From Rutpela maculata (Eukaryota > Arthropoda > Insecta > Coleoptera > Cerambycidae): 64,000 bases of DNA. Below, in pieces: positions 22,610 through 35,480 of the stretch. The position numbers and the translations under genes were made by a program. Below the pieces are notes generated by a model. The model was not told where the DNA came from. It ran no database searches and was given only the letters and a program-made list of their open reading frames with translations. Location: the NCBI GenBank assembly GCA_936432065.2, contig OW386287.2:73651804-73715803 (forward strand). The letters run 5' to 3'. Each line of letters begins with the position of its first letter. The first letter of the stretch is position 1.

Positions 22610-22860
22610 CTACGCCACAAGTATCATAAGCCTATTTAGATCTTCCTTGATGATCTCAGTTCCTACATAGAGCACATCGTCGATAATTTCCTCTATATAG
22701 TCCTGCATATCTATGGGAGCAGCAGCATTTTCCTCATCCTCTTCGTCATCAAATTCATCAACAGATTCTCCATCAGAAGGAATATCTGCAAATAATGCAT
22801 CCATCTCGCCTTCATTTAAGTTTTGTAAGTCGTTAAAACTCCAAACGTTTCTTTCTATAG
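22610..22860 (-). pseudogene. piggyBac-like transposase, acidic N-terminal fragment
   Basis: The minus-strand frame includes DLQNLNEGEMDALFADIPSD, then an Asp/Glu run (DEFDDEEDEEN). Proteins of the piggyBac/PGBD family commonly begin with such an acidic, Ser/Asp-rich leader. No catalytic Asp region is present, and the frame stops at 22610, about 130 bp from the element's left end. The call rests on composition plus the TTAA context, so it is moderate. Confidence 0.45.
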
Positions 22861-23104
22861 AATAAAACTAAATATAAACATTATTCTCTTTGCCAGTTTA
22901 TTGATTTTATATGATCTTTGAACATTCTATTTGATACTCTTCGCAATTTTTGAAAATACATTTTTTTGTATGATTGCTATATGCTTGTCATCACCCGATG
23001 ATGCCAGCTTGGTTAACGAGTCATTTATCAGGATATCATGCAGCATTTTTGTTTTGTAGAATATTATCAAAGGTTGTAGCACTCTTCAGGTACATAAAAT
23101 ATGT

Positions 23105-23400
23105 CATAACTTTTATATTTATTGATCGATTTTTTTCAAGAACAACAGAGTTCTTTCTTCAACTAACACTAACTTATCATCCAAATTTCAAAACGATTAC
23201 ACTTTCTTTGTTTACTTATCGTGTTTATAAAGAAAACCGTGACGGACGTACGGACAGACGTCCGAACAAATATTTTGACACAATTTGATCACTGGTACAT
23301 TGATATGAAAATGTATTCTCGATATTTACGGTTTTAGAAATGTGCCAATCAAATAAATGCCATGTCATTCTCGTATTGGCAAAGAGTAAAAAATTTTTTG
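23105..23400 (+). repeat. Dispersed repeat, copy A
   Basis: This stretch is similar over about 270 bp, inverted, to 54920-55190. Shared blocks include CTAACACTAACTTA, GTGACGGACG and TATTTACGGTTTTAGAAATG. It carries the GACGGACGTACGGACAGACG-like run frequent in non-coding insect repeats. The 104-codon frame across it is coincidental. Confidence 0.65.
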
Positions 23401-23803
23401 TACAAATTTCATGATGTAGGTGCTTTGTGGTATGTCTGAAATACCACAAATAAATAACGATCAGAAACAACACATTTGTGTATACTTTTATAATTATGGA
23501 ATATTCGCATGCTAATACATTACTATAATCATATTCAGTTACTTACTTTCCATTATTTTCGCTTTTCTTAGCTTCAAATTGGACACTAAAATTTACGAAC
23601 GTTAGTTGGCTAGAAGAGGCTAGAAACTAATTTATTGTACACTGCGATGGCTAGCCACCCGAACTTTTTCTGCTGTACAGTAGAGGGTACATGTCAAAGT
23701 AAGCATCAGAGCGGTGATACGTACAATATACCGGAAAGCAACATCAAGAATGAATTTTAAATTTGTGGTATGCGAGGTATACCACTAAGCTGCAAAGGGT
23801 TAA

Positions 23804-26396
23804 TAAACTATTCAAAAAAATATGTCCACACACAAGCTTAAAATATACCTACAATTAAATTACTTACATAAAATAATTGAAAAGTAAAAGGATTAAATAG
23901 ATAAAAAGAGAAATAAATGCACAAAGACCATACCTTCCCGTGTTATATCAAACCAGCAGGATCTGAGAGCCGACCACTCTGTCCCAGAGTTGGATCAAAG
24001 ATGATTCGTTTTCCCCTCGATTTTACCGTCAAACATGTAGTAACAAAATTCCTCATTATGGCGCTAGTTGTCCTAATTACACCCACGTACCAGAGATAAG
24101 CTTAAAGGTGTTCGTACACGTATGTCACTTCATAATTCGAAACTTCACAAAACTTTTAAAATTGATCGCGAAACAGCGAACAATTAATAAAACATAATGT
24201 TTAAAGGGAGCTGTAACGGGATTTCGACAAAAATTCCGTTACAAGACATCTATTTTATTAATAAAAGTTGTTCAGAATTGTCCAAAAACCTAGGCCAAAA
24301 TTTCAGCAATATTAAGAAATACTTTTGTTTAAAACAATGTCCGAGTCCGAAAATATTGTTTTAACTGTTTTTTTTTTTTCTTTAGAAAATTGTGCTATGA
24401 CAATTTTGCTTGAAATTAAACGCAAGCTGTCAGGTAGTTGTCAAGTGATTTATATATATTTTTTAAATTTTGTCGAAATTTTGGACTTCAAATACAAAAT
24501 TCAATATTTTTTAATATTTGGTGCAAAGTTCTTCTCTTATTTTACGATGAAAACTTTTTCGAAATTTTTTAATGCAAAACGCTTAAAAAGACTTTTATTT
24601 ATCGATTTGTATTAAGAAGTTTAGAAAAAGTTAACATTAGAAAGAAGAGAACAGCTATGCACCAAGAAATTCAGCATTTTTTTCCAAAATATTCATTTAC
24701 CCACATTTACCAATTTGGCAGTTTTACGTCCTCTTTAACCCCCTTCTGTAAGGTTTAAAATTAACCAAAGCTTCTGCCACCGTAATATTCATTTTCATAG
24801 AACCTTACTTAATACCCATTGGAATAGTTTCAGAACCTTTTTTTGCGTTATTTTTCACGCCAAGATTTGCTTGAAAAAATGATCATTTTGCAAAAAAATA
24901 CGTAATTAACCAAGCGAATACTGCACTCTGCATTTCTGGTACTGAGTTTCTTACTTCTATTCGATCACAAACTTACTCTTGAGACCGATTTTTGGTGGCA
25001 TGAAATGCTCTGAATCTTGTGCACCAATTTTTTTTTGCCTAGGCTTCGGCTACACCCTACATTTCTGCCACTGAGTACGGGCTTTTTTAGATCCTCCCAA
25101 CAGACTACCAAAGTCTCGAATGGTATGAAATGCATTTGGCTCTTTATGCATCTCTGGCCATTTCTTTAATTGTCTTTCCAGAAAATGGCTATAAATTATT
25201 AATGAGGATAAATAATACATTGTTTTTAATAATCATTTTAAAAAATATATGTTCAAAAAAATACATGATGCATTAATGAAACCAACTAACAAAACTACTT
25301 GCTAGTGACTATGGAAACCAATCGAAAGAAAGTTTATTTTCCAACAAAGGAAATAAAGAGATTACTAGAAATAATCCTAAGAGGTTTTTTCCTATCGCAC
25401 TAGAAAAAGTGTCTTTTCAAAGAAAGATAAATCTGTTGTTGTTTCTCATGCTGTTAGCCTGAAAAATATATTTCAACACTCAAGTGAACACGAGAACATA
25501 TATATTTCTTATATTTTTAAAAATAAAATGTGGTATATTGAAAAGGGATCTTGAATAGAAATGTCGTGGAAGAAAAATTATGAATCCTCTTCTGTAAATA
25601 TTTAGATGGTCTGGTCCTATTGATATGTGTTTTAAATACACTAGTCAACAAATGTATTTCTTTGCCAAACTCCAAAATAAAATGCAATATGTGAGAAATA
25701 AAACTGATAAATTTTTGGAAATTCGAAATCCCCGATAAAATTTATTCTTATTTAATTTTTTACAGCAAAATCATGAAGCTTGAAGAATTTGCCTCGGAGG
25801 TTATGGAATTTTTACTTTCGAGCGACACTAGGAGTGAAGAAGGTATTGCAATTGTCCAAATATTCAACTTCCAATTTTTGACATATCTTGAATCGTATCA
25901 CTCCCAAATACTGAACAAAACTTGAGGATTTTGCTGTAATCAACATACTATTATATAATACTTATCAGGTTAGGCAATGGAATTGAGTTTCTCGAAGCCT
26001 AAATATCAACTGAAATTTTATGACCAACTTTACTTATTAAATTTCAGTTTAATAAAGAACTTTATATTTAAATAGTTCATTCAAAGTTAACGCTGATCGA
26101 TGTAGACTCGCCTTGGAAGTACAATTTTGCATGCAAATTTGCACTATTGTAATTAAATACGAAATAAAAAATATCAGACGATAAAGTGTATTTTATAATT
26201 AAAAGACTCCATTACGAATTAATGGTATTACTTATTGCGGTTATACAAGGTTTTATTCCCTGTAAAATTAATTAATGTATCTGCATTGCTGTATAAGGGC
26301 TTTTACAATGAAAACTATCGTAACGAGGCAGAAAGAGAAGTACGTTTCCGATTAGAGTTATTTATAAATTTATAATACGATTTTGACACGTAAAAC
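23804..26396. other. No gene seen; one exon-like patch
   Basis: This is 2.6 kb without a recognisable gene. A ~30-bp stem (GTAACGG...CCGTTAC) lies at 24213-24241. About 40 bp near 24268 (TTGTTCAGAATTGTCCAAAAACC) recur directly near 26800. At 25766-25842 a frame containing MKLEEFASEVMEFLLSS is bordered by TTTTTTACAG on the left and GTATTG on the right, like an internal exon. No partner exons were found. Confidence 0.3.
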
Positions 26397-27450
26397 CCAT
26401 CCGGTGTCATAACTATAGTCTATGAAATGAAGCATCATAAGACGATTTTTTTGTAAATATTTCGTGCAAAGACGAGATTTACCTTCCTCCTCCGTTTTCG
26501 AGGATGCTGAATATGATTCACGAGAAGTTTTTGACCGCCGAAATCCCCTGAAACGGATTCCTTTATGTTTTCATTTACAGTGTGTTTCACTTGAAATGGT
26601 AACATCCCAATAACTTTTTTATTTATTTTTTTCGATTTGAATCAAATTTTACTTAAGTATAGAACAAATTAGGATCTACTTATGACCAGAAAAACATTTG
26701 CCTCCTACAAATGCAAAGCCACCTGCTGTACCAAAATATGCGGAGAGAATCAAAAAATCATATTAGGCATTTTTTTATCGGAAAATTTTGTTAATGAAAT
26801 TTGTTCAGAATTGGCCAAAAACCTTATGCCCAGGTAACAAAAAATAATTGAAATGCAATTTATACTACGTTTACTTGAAGTAGTGCCCATCTCTGGACGG
26901 GTTATACTTGAAATAATACGGAAGGGGATTATAGAGTAGGTGGAATCCAGACAGCAGGCTTAGGGGGTTGATTAAACCTTCCCCAGAGGTGGAACATCAT
27001 TTTTTTTTTCAAATGATTTGGTTCAAACGCGTTTTCTGGGTCGCTGAATATTTTTCCCGTGATCAGCGACCCCGATACGTGCTTGAACCAAATCATTTAA
27101 AAAAAATGATTTTCCACCCTTCGGGAGGATTTAATTAACCCCCTAGGCCTGCTGTCTGGATTCCACTTGCTCTATAACCTCCTTCTATATTATTTCAAGT
27201 ATAACCCGTCGATAAATCACTCCCCAGACCCGTTTATATATGAAAACATAAAGGAATCCATAAAAAGGACGTTTTGGACGTGTCAGGGTGTTGCGGCGGT
27301 CAAAAACTTCTCCCACTACTTGCATCGCGTTCAGCACCCTCGAAAATGGGGGAGGGGGGGGGGGGGGGGTAATCTTGTCTTTGCACGAAATATTTGCACT
27401 ATTTCTGCCTTCATTACAAAGACTAATATGTTGGTGATGCATTTAAGTTA
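26397..27450. mobile_element. Foldback element, ~1.05 kb
   Basis: Inner arms 26896-27046 and 27066-27212 are inverted copies around a short centre (for example TTGAACCAAATCATTT). Outer arms continue at about 26397-26580 and 27240-27450 (AAATATTTCGTGCAAAGAC and complement). The left arm carries an extra ~300 bp (about 26580-26890). A run of G at 27351-27369 replaces a shorter C/T-rich block in the left arm. No coding capacity. Confidence 0.65.
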
Positions 27451-27599
27451 AGTTGTTGAGTGGTTTTATTAGATATGTAGCTTTAAGATACACATTATAA
27501 GGAATTTTCCTAACAAACATTTTTTTTTTCATTTATTTAATAACGGTGTATTTCCGCTACTAAAGCCAATCGCCGATAAGATAAGAGGAGACGAGCTAT

Positions 27600-27715
27600 A
27601 GTTCTCTTCAGATCTACTCTGCACTCAGAAAATATCGGCGCCTTTGATCTTTACCGCACCGCCAAAGATGACGCATAATAAGTGTGTAGTCAACTATACT
27701 CCCATCCTGGAAATT
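27600..27715 (-). repeat. Repeat related to the insertion at ~395-505
   Basis: On the minus strand this reads GTTGACTACACACTTATTAT and GGCGGTGCGGTAAAGATCAA, matching 395-505 with scattered changes. It is a second copy of that ~110-bp sequence. Its nature is unknown. Confidence 0.5.
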
Positions 27716-29880
27716 TAGCCGAACCTCTTTTCGTATGAATGTTGGACTTGCTTAACATATAATAGACAAGGGACCGACTGCCTTACATCCCCTCCGAAGG
27801 ATGGTATGTCCACTGCGCAATCCTCGCCTAAAATTGCATAGCTTCTGCATATACAAGACGTTAGAAAGTGAGGCTAGGTCGCTAATTTTCTTTCAATATT
27901 TCCTCTTCTTTTTGTCCTTGTATAACTTGAAAATGACCGAAAAACATAATGAGCATTTTGTATTATTATTAATGTGTATGTGTATAATGTGTATGGAAAG
28001 TAGTTGTTATTAGTTCATACCATAAAGTTTTTGTTGCAATCATCGGTAATTATACAAAAATTGATAATTTTTTCAAGTTACAATGAGATTAAATAAAGGA
28101 TATTGAAATGAATTGTAGAAATAGGACATACCATTGCTTTTGCAGCGCTGAGTCGTTTTCAGTGCCTCTTTGACTTTACATTTTCGAAATAGTTACCTGG
28201 TTTTTACGAAAGCGCAGAAGGGCCCCAAAACAATTTTTCTTAAGTAAAAATAAAAATTCTTACTTTTATCTCAAAATTCTTATACAGCGTGATTTACCAT
28301 GATACCTATGCGGAAAATAAAGTGGTGTACTAGTCTTCAATGTGGGAAAGTCCCTGCAAAATTTTAGAGTGATCCGAGGTAATATAGTATATTAAAATGC
28401 GTTAAAACTTGCGAAGATACACTACTGTTATTGTCTAGGTCAGTAATTTTTTTTTCAATTTTTCGGCCTTGGATGGGTTCCATCAGCCAGATAGGTCAGT
28501 AATAATGAACTTACTTCTGAAAGAACATATGTTAAATGTTTACATTTCCTTAATTGGCATAAAAAGTAAAACTGGCGGGTGCGGTCAAAGTGCCGCGTTT
28601 TTTGCTTTCGGTCGAACAATTAGGACACCGGCGGGTAGACAGCACCGCCGAAGGATGGTGTCTTTGTGTTATTGACGAGTTTAAGTAAATTTCTCTTATA
28701 ACTACTTGTTGTAGAGTTCACTAGCATAGGGTCAATGTTTTTTCGACTTATTTCGCTATTTTTGTAGTCTGATTTGATTAAAATCAAAAAGTCACTTCTA
28801 CCCTCTCCAGCTTTTCTGTCACGGTGTCAATCCCAAGTCTGATAAAGTGATATAGTTGTACTGCGTTACATCAGACTGGTTAAAGTCATTGGCGGCGCAT
28901 TTCCACAAAAAAATAAGGTAATTTTATTGGTGGTATTTTTTTATTTTTTCATTTTTTAACTACTTTCGGTAGGGACAACCTACTAATACATTTTCCTCAC
29001 GTCATGGTAGATCACCCTGTATATAACTGAGAATTCCGACTTATGAATGATCAGATACAAGTTAAAATTATGATTTTTATCTCAGAATTGCGAATTCTGT
29101 CCCAGAATACTGACTTTTATTTCGGAATTCTGACTTATAACTTCAACAAAATAAAGTAGGAAATTAAAGGTTTCATTTAGATACATTCTGTAGTTATGTA
29201 ATAAAAACTAGTATTTTAAGCGTCTTTTACAATTTCTTTAATACGTAATATCTCACTAAGATGAAGTACGTATTTAAAAAGTTTCTAATGCTTTAGCAGA
29301 ACGTATCTTCAGATTTCTCAGTGAAATGTTCGTGTTAAACTAATAGATACAAAAGGCAGTTTGCATAGTTTGAAGCCTAATACGTTTAACAAAAATTTGG
29401 AGTATAATGGTTGCAACGCTTCAAATCTTATCTGAAACTGATCTTCAGTAAAAATTGAGATTAGAAAAATGATATTGTGTGAGGAGAAAGGTTTCAAGAG
29501 AGATATGGATATGGATATGATGTCATAGCTGCGGTCTACAATTTCTTTTTACTAATCTATAGTGGATGATTCCGAAGAAAATGGACTCAAGTAGAAAATT
29601 ACAAAAAACTTTATGTTCAAGTGAATATATCATTTAGTTTAAATATATTTAAATATAAAGCATATATAATATAAACATATATAAAAATAAAAACATTTGT
29701 AACTAAAAGTTATATAATATAAAAATAAAAACATTTAACGACAATTGAAGTGGACCGCCTAAACATTTGTCGATTTCTGAAGTCTTGTAACTTATGAATT
29801 GAGAGTTCAAACCTTAAAAACTTAGCATCAGTTTATTACTCTGACATCTGACTAACATTAGGTTTCGATACAGCCATATA
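27716..29880. other. No gene seen
   Basis: AT-rich, with a GC-richer patch at about 28570-28665 (GGCGGGTGCGGTC, ACCGGCGGGTAGACAGCACC). The sequence at about 28467-28490 (starting CTTGGATGGGTTCCATCAGC) recurs inverted at about 2583-2608. Between 29025 and 29145 a degenerate ~30-bp pattern around GAATTCTGACTT repeats about three times. None of the short frames resembles a known protein. Confidence 0.3.
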
Positions 29881-30544
29881 CAGGGTGGGGCAATAGTGCG
29901 TCGGACTTCGATATCTCGAGTTCTGCGATAGAAATTAAAAAAAAAATGTAAACTAGATAAAAAAGTCTATAACCAGAAATCATTTTCGGATATACAGGGC
30001 GAGCCAAGACAAAATTACAGGATCAAGTGCCTTTTTTTTTTAAATAGACATATTAGTAAATTTTTGAAGCCTCTTTCTAGACTCTTTCCTTCCTATATTA
30101 TTATTGACTGTCTCCCAACCACTTGGATGTAATGAATTTTTTTTGTTGAAATAATGCCATCTGCAGATGCATATTGAAAAAATCACCAAAGTCACAATTA
30201 TGGTTTTTAAGAAAAACTACTGTGAATACTAGCTACGAGACATCTAATTAATGTTCTTGAATCATTTTACTTCCTAAAAATATACAGGGTAGCAAAAAAT
30301 TATTTTTAAATGAAGACATTTTTAAATTGTATTATCTCAATTTTTTTCAAATGGAACACCCTGTATATTTTTCGACGATGTGATGTAGAAATAAAAAACG
30401 AACATTTTTTGTAAGTACTTCCCTATGGCTAATTGCAACCATTTTCGTTTTATTGAGCAATAAGTACAAAGTTCAAGAATGAACTTTAAAAATAGACGTT
30501 TCTTCAAGTAATTCATTACAAAAACTTATAATAAGTGCTCCACA

Positions 30545-31556
30545 ATGCTCCACAATAATGTTACCGTCATTCAATACGCTGATGACACTAGTTTGTTAGT
30601 TGCTGCCCCAAATTTCATGGAAATTCTCACCAGTGCCACTTACTTTTACACTGCAGCCCCAGAATGGTTTGCTAAAAATAGGTTAATCTCAATAAAACTA
30701 AAACTAATGCACTTCTATTTAAAACTAAAAAAGGGAACTTTGAAACACCCAAGGACGTTACCCTTACACACACAAAAATCGAATTAGTGGAACATACCAA
30801 ATTTTTAGGAGTCCATATTGATGATCCTCTTAGATGGAATGTACATATTACGAATATTGAAAACAAACTAAATGGGGTATGTTACTGTCTGAGAATTCTC
30901 TCAAAATATATAAATTTAACATCTTTAAAAGTGGTTTACTATGCTAATTTTGAATCTATAGTCCGATACGATTATTTTTTATGGTCAAAGTACACAAATA
31001 TATAGGATCTTTACAATACAAAAAGAGCCCTACGAAGTATTCTTAAAGTGAATCAAAGAGAGTCGTGCCGAGGAAAATTTAAAATAAATAAAATGTTAAC
31101 TGTCACAGGTATATATATATTCAAGAGATCCTACTCTTTATGTTTAAAAACAAAAATTCTTTTAGTGAATTTCTACCTACAGAATCTTATAATACAAGAA
31201 ATTTTAATTATATCCCATACATAGACTGACACTATCGCAGAAAAATGTACAGTACAGTTGTAGGTATAAAGCTTTATAATAAACTTCCGCATAGCATTAA
31301 AATTATTGAGAGCTTTCCCTCTTTAAAAACAAATTTTTTTAAGTTGTTATTAGATTTGGAACCTTATACCTTATCAGAGAACCTATGTCATTAAATGTGA
31401 TATATTATTGTTTGTAGATATAAATGTAGATAGAATGTAGTGTTTCTGTGCCGACGTTTATTTTACTTAATGTTACTAACACATGTATATTGTATTTTTG
31501 TGGCGTTACTTGGAAATAAAGAGTATTTATTATTATTAGTATTATTATTATCACAT
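30545..31556 (+). pseudogene. Non-LTR retrotransposon 3' part: RT catalytic motif, thumb and C-terminus
   Basis: The frame at 30545 contains VIQYADDTSLLVA, the RT catalytic YADD motif, with later WFAKNRL. The next frame (30787) holds TKFLGVHIDDPLRWNVHI and YCLRILSKYINLTSL, the usual post-catalytic region of insect LINEs. Further frames give TKRALRSILKVNQRESC and, to about 31390, GIKLYNKLPHSIKIIESF. The 3' end has AATAAA at 31517 and a (TTA)n-like tail to about 31556. Frameshifts separate the parts. The 5' three quarters is missing, as in a 5'-truncated insertion. Confidence 0.85.
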
Positions 31557-31799
31557 GCAATTTTGAAATGAGGCCATTTACTGGGACCATTTCTTCCAAT
31601 CCATTGAAGTGGGTTAATGATATTTCACTGGTCCCTTACTGTAATAGTTTTTTGTAAATTCTGCTGTTTTAGTTATTCGACAAGCAATAAAACCTCAGTT
31701 TGGTATAAATTGTCTTGTATAAATGGACATTTATCGCACTTATCGATCATCAGTTATCATTTGTATTAAATTTAAGATATTTCGAGTTTTACAAAATTA

Positions 31800-32271
31800 A
31801 TTTTAATAAAGCGGAACTTGTAGACATGACTTTTGTTTGGGCGAGACGGGCAGAAATTGTTTGCTTGCCACTAGAATTTATAAGCAAAGGTATCATGAAA
31901 CACTGATTCCTGACGTTAGCAGCTTCCAAAACCTTCTCGATAGATTTGTGGAAACTGGAAATGTCGAATATAAAAAAAGTAAAAGAACAAAACGTGTTGT
32001 AAATGAAGGAAATGAGTTTACTGTGGTGCTGGCAACGGTTGTGAATCCCCATATTAGTCAGAGAGAAGTGAGCTCGTTAGTAGGAATATTTTTTAAGGTT
32101 ATTCTCGAATTTAGCACTTATTGCTCAATAAAATTGTTGCAATTAGCCATAGGGGAGGTACTTACAAAAAATGTTCGTTTTTCATTTCTCCATCACATCG
32201 TTGAAAAATATACAGGGTATAGGGTATTCCATTTGAAAAAATTGAGAAAATTCAATTTAAAAAGTTCTTAA
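31800..32271 (+). pseudogene. Transposase N-terminal helix-turn-helix fragment (mariner/DUF4817-like)
   Basis: After a frameshift near 31840 the frame reads GETGRNCLLATRIYKQRY, FQNLLDRFVETGNVEYKK, RTKRVVN and VVNPHISQREVSS. This matches the DUF4817-type DNA-binding start of mariner-like transposases (G..RNa..A.r.Y..Ry ... f..l..rf.etG.v ... nP.iSqR). The frame then runs into the right TIR, where coding similarity ends. No DDE residues remain. It agrees with the Tc1/mariner-type ends of the host element. Confidence 0.7.
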
Positions 32272-32701
32272 TTGAAAAATTATTTTTGACCACCCTATAC
32301 ATTTTTAGGAAGTAAAAATGATTCAAAAACACTAATTAGATGTCTTGTAACTAGCATTCACATAAGTTTTTCTTATAACCCGTAATTGTGACTTTGGTGA
32401 TTTTTCCAATATGCAGCTGCAAATGGCACTATTTCAACAAAAAAATTCATTACATCCAAGTGCTTGAAAGATAGTCAATAATAATATAGGAATGATCTGA
32501 CTCTAGGAAGAGACTTCAAAAAATATACTGATATACATAGCATTCCATTTAAAAAAAAGTCACTTGATCCTGTAATTTCGTCTTGGCTCGCCCTGTATAT
32601 TCGAAAATAATTTCCGGTTATAGACTTTTCTAGTTTACTTGTATTTTTAGCTATGGTAAAACTCGAGATATCGAAGTCCGACACAATATTGTCCCGCCCT
32701 G

Positions 32702-35214
32702 TATACAGCTTAAGTTAACTATTTTTTTTCTTAAATTTTGAAATCAAGCATGTTGCCTATTAACACTTTAACCGAGTATAACAATATATTATTATGATGG
32801 AAAGACATCCGACGATAGTAAATCAACTGCCTAGAGCGCCTTGGAATCGATTTTAATGCCAATACAGTTCTTATAAATTAATACAAACCACCAGTTACTT
32901 AAAATCTAATTCACAGGGTATTTTAGCTAGAGGTACACTATCAACTTGGTGTACTATTGAATGAAATTAATCTGTCAAACACTCTGTATCTATTTGCCAT
33001 GTTCGGCAATGTTTTTGTCTTAAGGGCTCTGTATAAATGTTCAAAATGTCAAAATCTGAAACATGGCACATAGCTTATGTTACAGTCACGAAGGAAAGTC
33101 TTTTTCCTTCGTGGTTACAGTCAAATGTCAAAGCAATAAATTGGCGCCAAGTTTTTAAAGCTTCGACTCCCCATTCGACTTTATAATAATAAATAATACA
33201 TTTTTACCGTACACATAGCCACCCTTCTTTTTCTTTTTCTTTTTCTCTCCCGTTTTTGGTAGCAATAAAATTGTCTTTCATAAGTTCATTTACAATATCA
33301 TCGAAGTCAGGATAAATTATAAACAGGAAACTGATAGTCAATGTTACCGAGAGGATCCTCATGGCCACTGCAGGAGCTAATAAGGAAATTATTAAATAAG
33401 TAAAATTGCATCGCGTCACTATTTGACCTACCTGTTTTTGCTTTCCTCACTTTTGTCCTAGATCACAATCTTTGTCTTAATTATAACCGTTTTTATAATA
33501 ATCATCTTCTTATCCACATCACACATTTTTATTCATAAATTAATTGATCTACATCGCGTTTCTAAGCCTATCATAATGAAATATTGTAGACATCATAAAG
33601 AAAAATAATGAGTCCTGAGTAGTTTTGGTTGTTAATGTGCAAAATGGTCATTTTAGATCTGTGGATAAGTGCATAAGAATTTATTATTCAATTTTATTTT
33701 ACATATTGTTGTATATTTTATTGATTTTATAAATTAAATGTACAGAAACATTCAAATTTGTGCAATTTGGAACCGTAATCAGTTAAAAGCAGATGCTAAT
33801 ATCTGATACACTTTCATCACGATCATTTTTCTAATGGAACCTCACAGTAGAAATAAATAAAGGCTTTACACGAAATTTTTACAGATATAAGATGAACGTT
33901 TATTTAACTGGTAGTTGGTTTCTATTTTTTTTTCATTTCAGAATTATTATATGTATGATCGTCCCGAACTCCCGATTGCCTATTTTGAACTGTTGAAATT
34001 CATGATTTCCGGGTTTGGTTTTACTGTAAACCACCGCTTAATTTAAAAAAATTCGCTATTTTGGAGTAGCCATTTTGAATTTCATGACTTCAAAATAGAA
34101 TTTGTGTTAAATGTCTCGAAAACTTCTGCATATCGATTTTCAAGTAAATCTCAGGATGTTTTGTGGTTTGGTTTAATTTCTTTCGAATATTGTTCGCTGT
34201 GGTGTCGGCCTAGAGACAACCGGGATACAGTCGGCCGACAGTTTATACTAGACTTAAGAAACAGGGCAGCACAATATATGTCGTATCTGATACTTCCACC
34301 TTTCTTGTAGCAAACGAAAAGGTTGTGTGTTATAACATGGAACTTTCTGGATATCTGTAATATATTTTATCTTGATTATTAGTTCAGTGATATTAGACCA
34401 GCAGAGGCAGAATAGGAGAATTAAATTATAATATTTTAATACATGGGAAATATTTAACCTAGGGAGGTTTTAAAATATAAATGGTTTCTATTCCTGCTTA
34501 GTGATCTTCATGCTTCATTTTTAAAAATTTTGTTTGGTAAATGGCTGGTCTTGGATAAAAATTACAAAGGACCAAACATCTTTCTTATTTTTTTTTTTAC
34601 AAAATGAATTTTTGTGAGTGGAATAACGATACTGAGTCTTGTGAAAGTTTCATATTTTCTCGTTTTCATGAAAGTTTCTAGTAGGCATACATGTAGGGTA
34701 TTCTCTACAAAAAACGTCATTTGGCAATATTTTTCTACCAGATGTTTTCGTCGCTGTAGCACAGATACGTATTTCGCAATCTAACCTCATTTCCACATTA
34801 CCCTAGAAGTATCACGTATTTTTTACGTGGTACTCCCAGGAGGATTGTTCCACTGATGGTCATCCTTATAACGTGATAATTGACGGATGAAATATCGCCA
34901 TCGTGTTCCACTGCCTTCGTGTTGGTACAACTTTGTCTCCTTGAGTTTCACATACTTGCTTGCAAGAGCCTGAAATGAGATTTTTGTAGAAAATTTCATA
35001 AAAAAAATGTGTTTTCTTTTTAGTGAGTGAAGCTCTTTAGGTAGAAGCGAATTTTTTTTAATTTAAAGACCTCAGTATCTAAGTTGCAAATTGCACATGT
35101 ATCAAATCGTTTATATTTCTTTATAAAAACAACGTAAACTTTTGCTTCAGTAATTAAATAAAATTTTTAAATCGTGAAACCTTTTACTTGTGTTCACAGA
35201 AGGACTTATCTGTA
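32702..35214. other. No gene seen
   Basis: 2.5 kb of AT-rich sequence. Small stems are visible: CACGAAGGAAA/TTTCCTTCGTG at 33076-33113 and ATCACGTATTTTTTACGTGGT at 34812-34832. No reading frame has a recognisable motif, and no long inverted repeat was found. Confidence 0.3.
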
Positions 35215-35480
35215 ACAGTTACATACATATCTCAAAAATAGACATGTGATAGGTTATGGTCATCGCCCAGCTGAATTCATTACATCATCGGAAGTACCTC
35301 AGGGCACTGTCTTAGGCCCCTTACTTTCCAATATTTTTATTAAAGATATAGTCGTTGATATTGTCATTCACTGCCTTTTATATGCAGACTACCAAAAACT
35401 TTATACCGTAATAAACACCTTAAATGATTGTCAAAGTCTACAAACTGAACTTAATAAAATCTATACATGCATACCGTACC
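35215..35480 (+). pseudogene. Non-LTR reverse transcriptase fragment with YADY at the catalytic site
   Basis: The frame contains SSEVPQGTVLGPLLSNIFIK, then LLYADYQKLYTVINTLNDCQ and LQTELNKI. This is the S.VPQG..LGPLLF.iFi.D ... LLYADD.K.y..I....Dc..LQ.dL signature of Jockey/CR1-type LINE RTs. The second catalytic Asp is Tyr (YADY). Sequence on both sides is non-coding. The fragment at 54235 belongs to a similar lineage and also has YADY. Confidence 0.8.

Larger units (their letters stand above)
22479..23803 (-). mobile_element. piggyBac-like remnant flanked by TTAA
   Basis: The left edge reads TTAACCTTTTAAC (22479) and the right edge GCAAAGGGTTAA (ending 23803), giving TTAACC(C/T)TTT at both ends. 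A near-palindrome GTGGTAT...ATACCACTAAGCT lies just inside each end (about 22511 and 23765). Inside, on the minus strand, is an acidic N-terminus of the kind seen in piggyBac-derived proteins. About 300 bp (23105-23400) belong to another repeat. Only 9-10 bp of terminal match are visible, so confidence is moderate. Confidence 0.5.
29881..32701. mobile_element. Tc1/mariner-type element with ~630-bp TIRs and a nested LINE 3' end
   Basis: The left end CAGGGTGGGGCAATA follows TA (29879-29880). The right end, complement CAGGGCGGGACAATA, finishes at 32701 before TA. The left arm is about 29881-30510 and the right arm about 32060-32701, sharing GTCGGACTTCGATATCTCGA and an inner CTATGGCTAATTGCAAC block. 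Inside are a LINE 3' part (30545-31556, +) and the N-terminal helix-turn-helix of a transposase (31800-32100, +) that runs into the right arm. The LINE presumably inserted later (inference). Confidence 0.75.

Noticed and set aside
24180..26850. LTR retrotransposon between the two TTGTTCAGAATT copies
   Set aside because: The direct similarity is only ~40 bp, with no TG...CA ends, primer-binding site or coding region.
27167..27451. 94- and 85-codon frames on opposite strands
   Set aside because: Both lie in a foldback arm and cross a G-run; there is no protein similarity.
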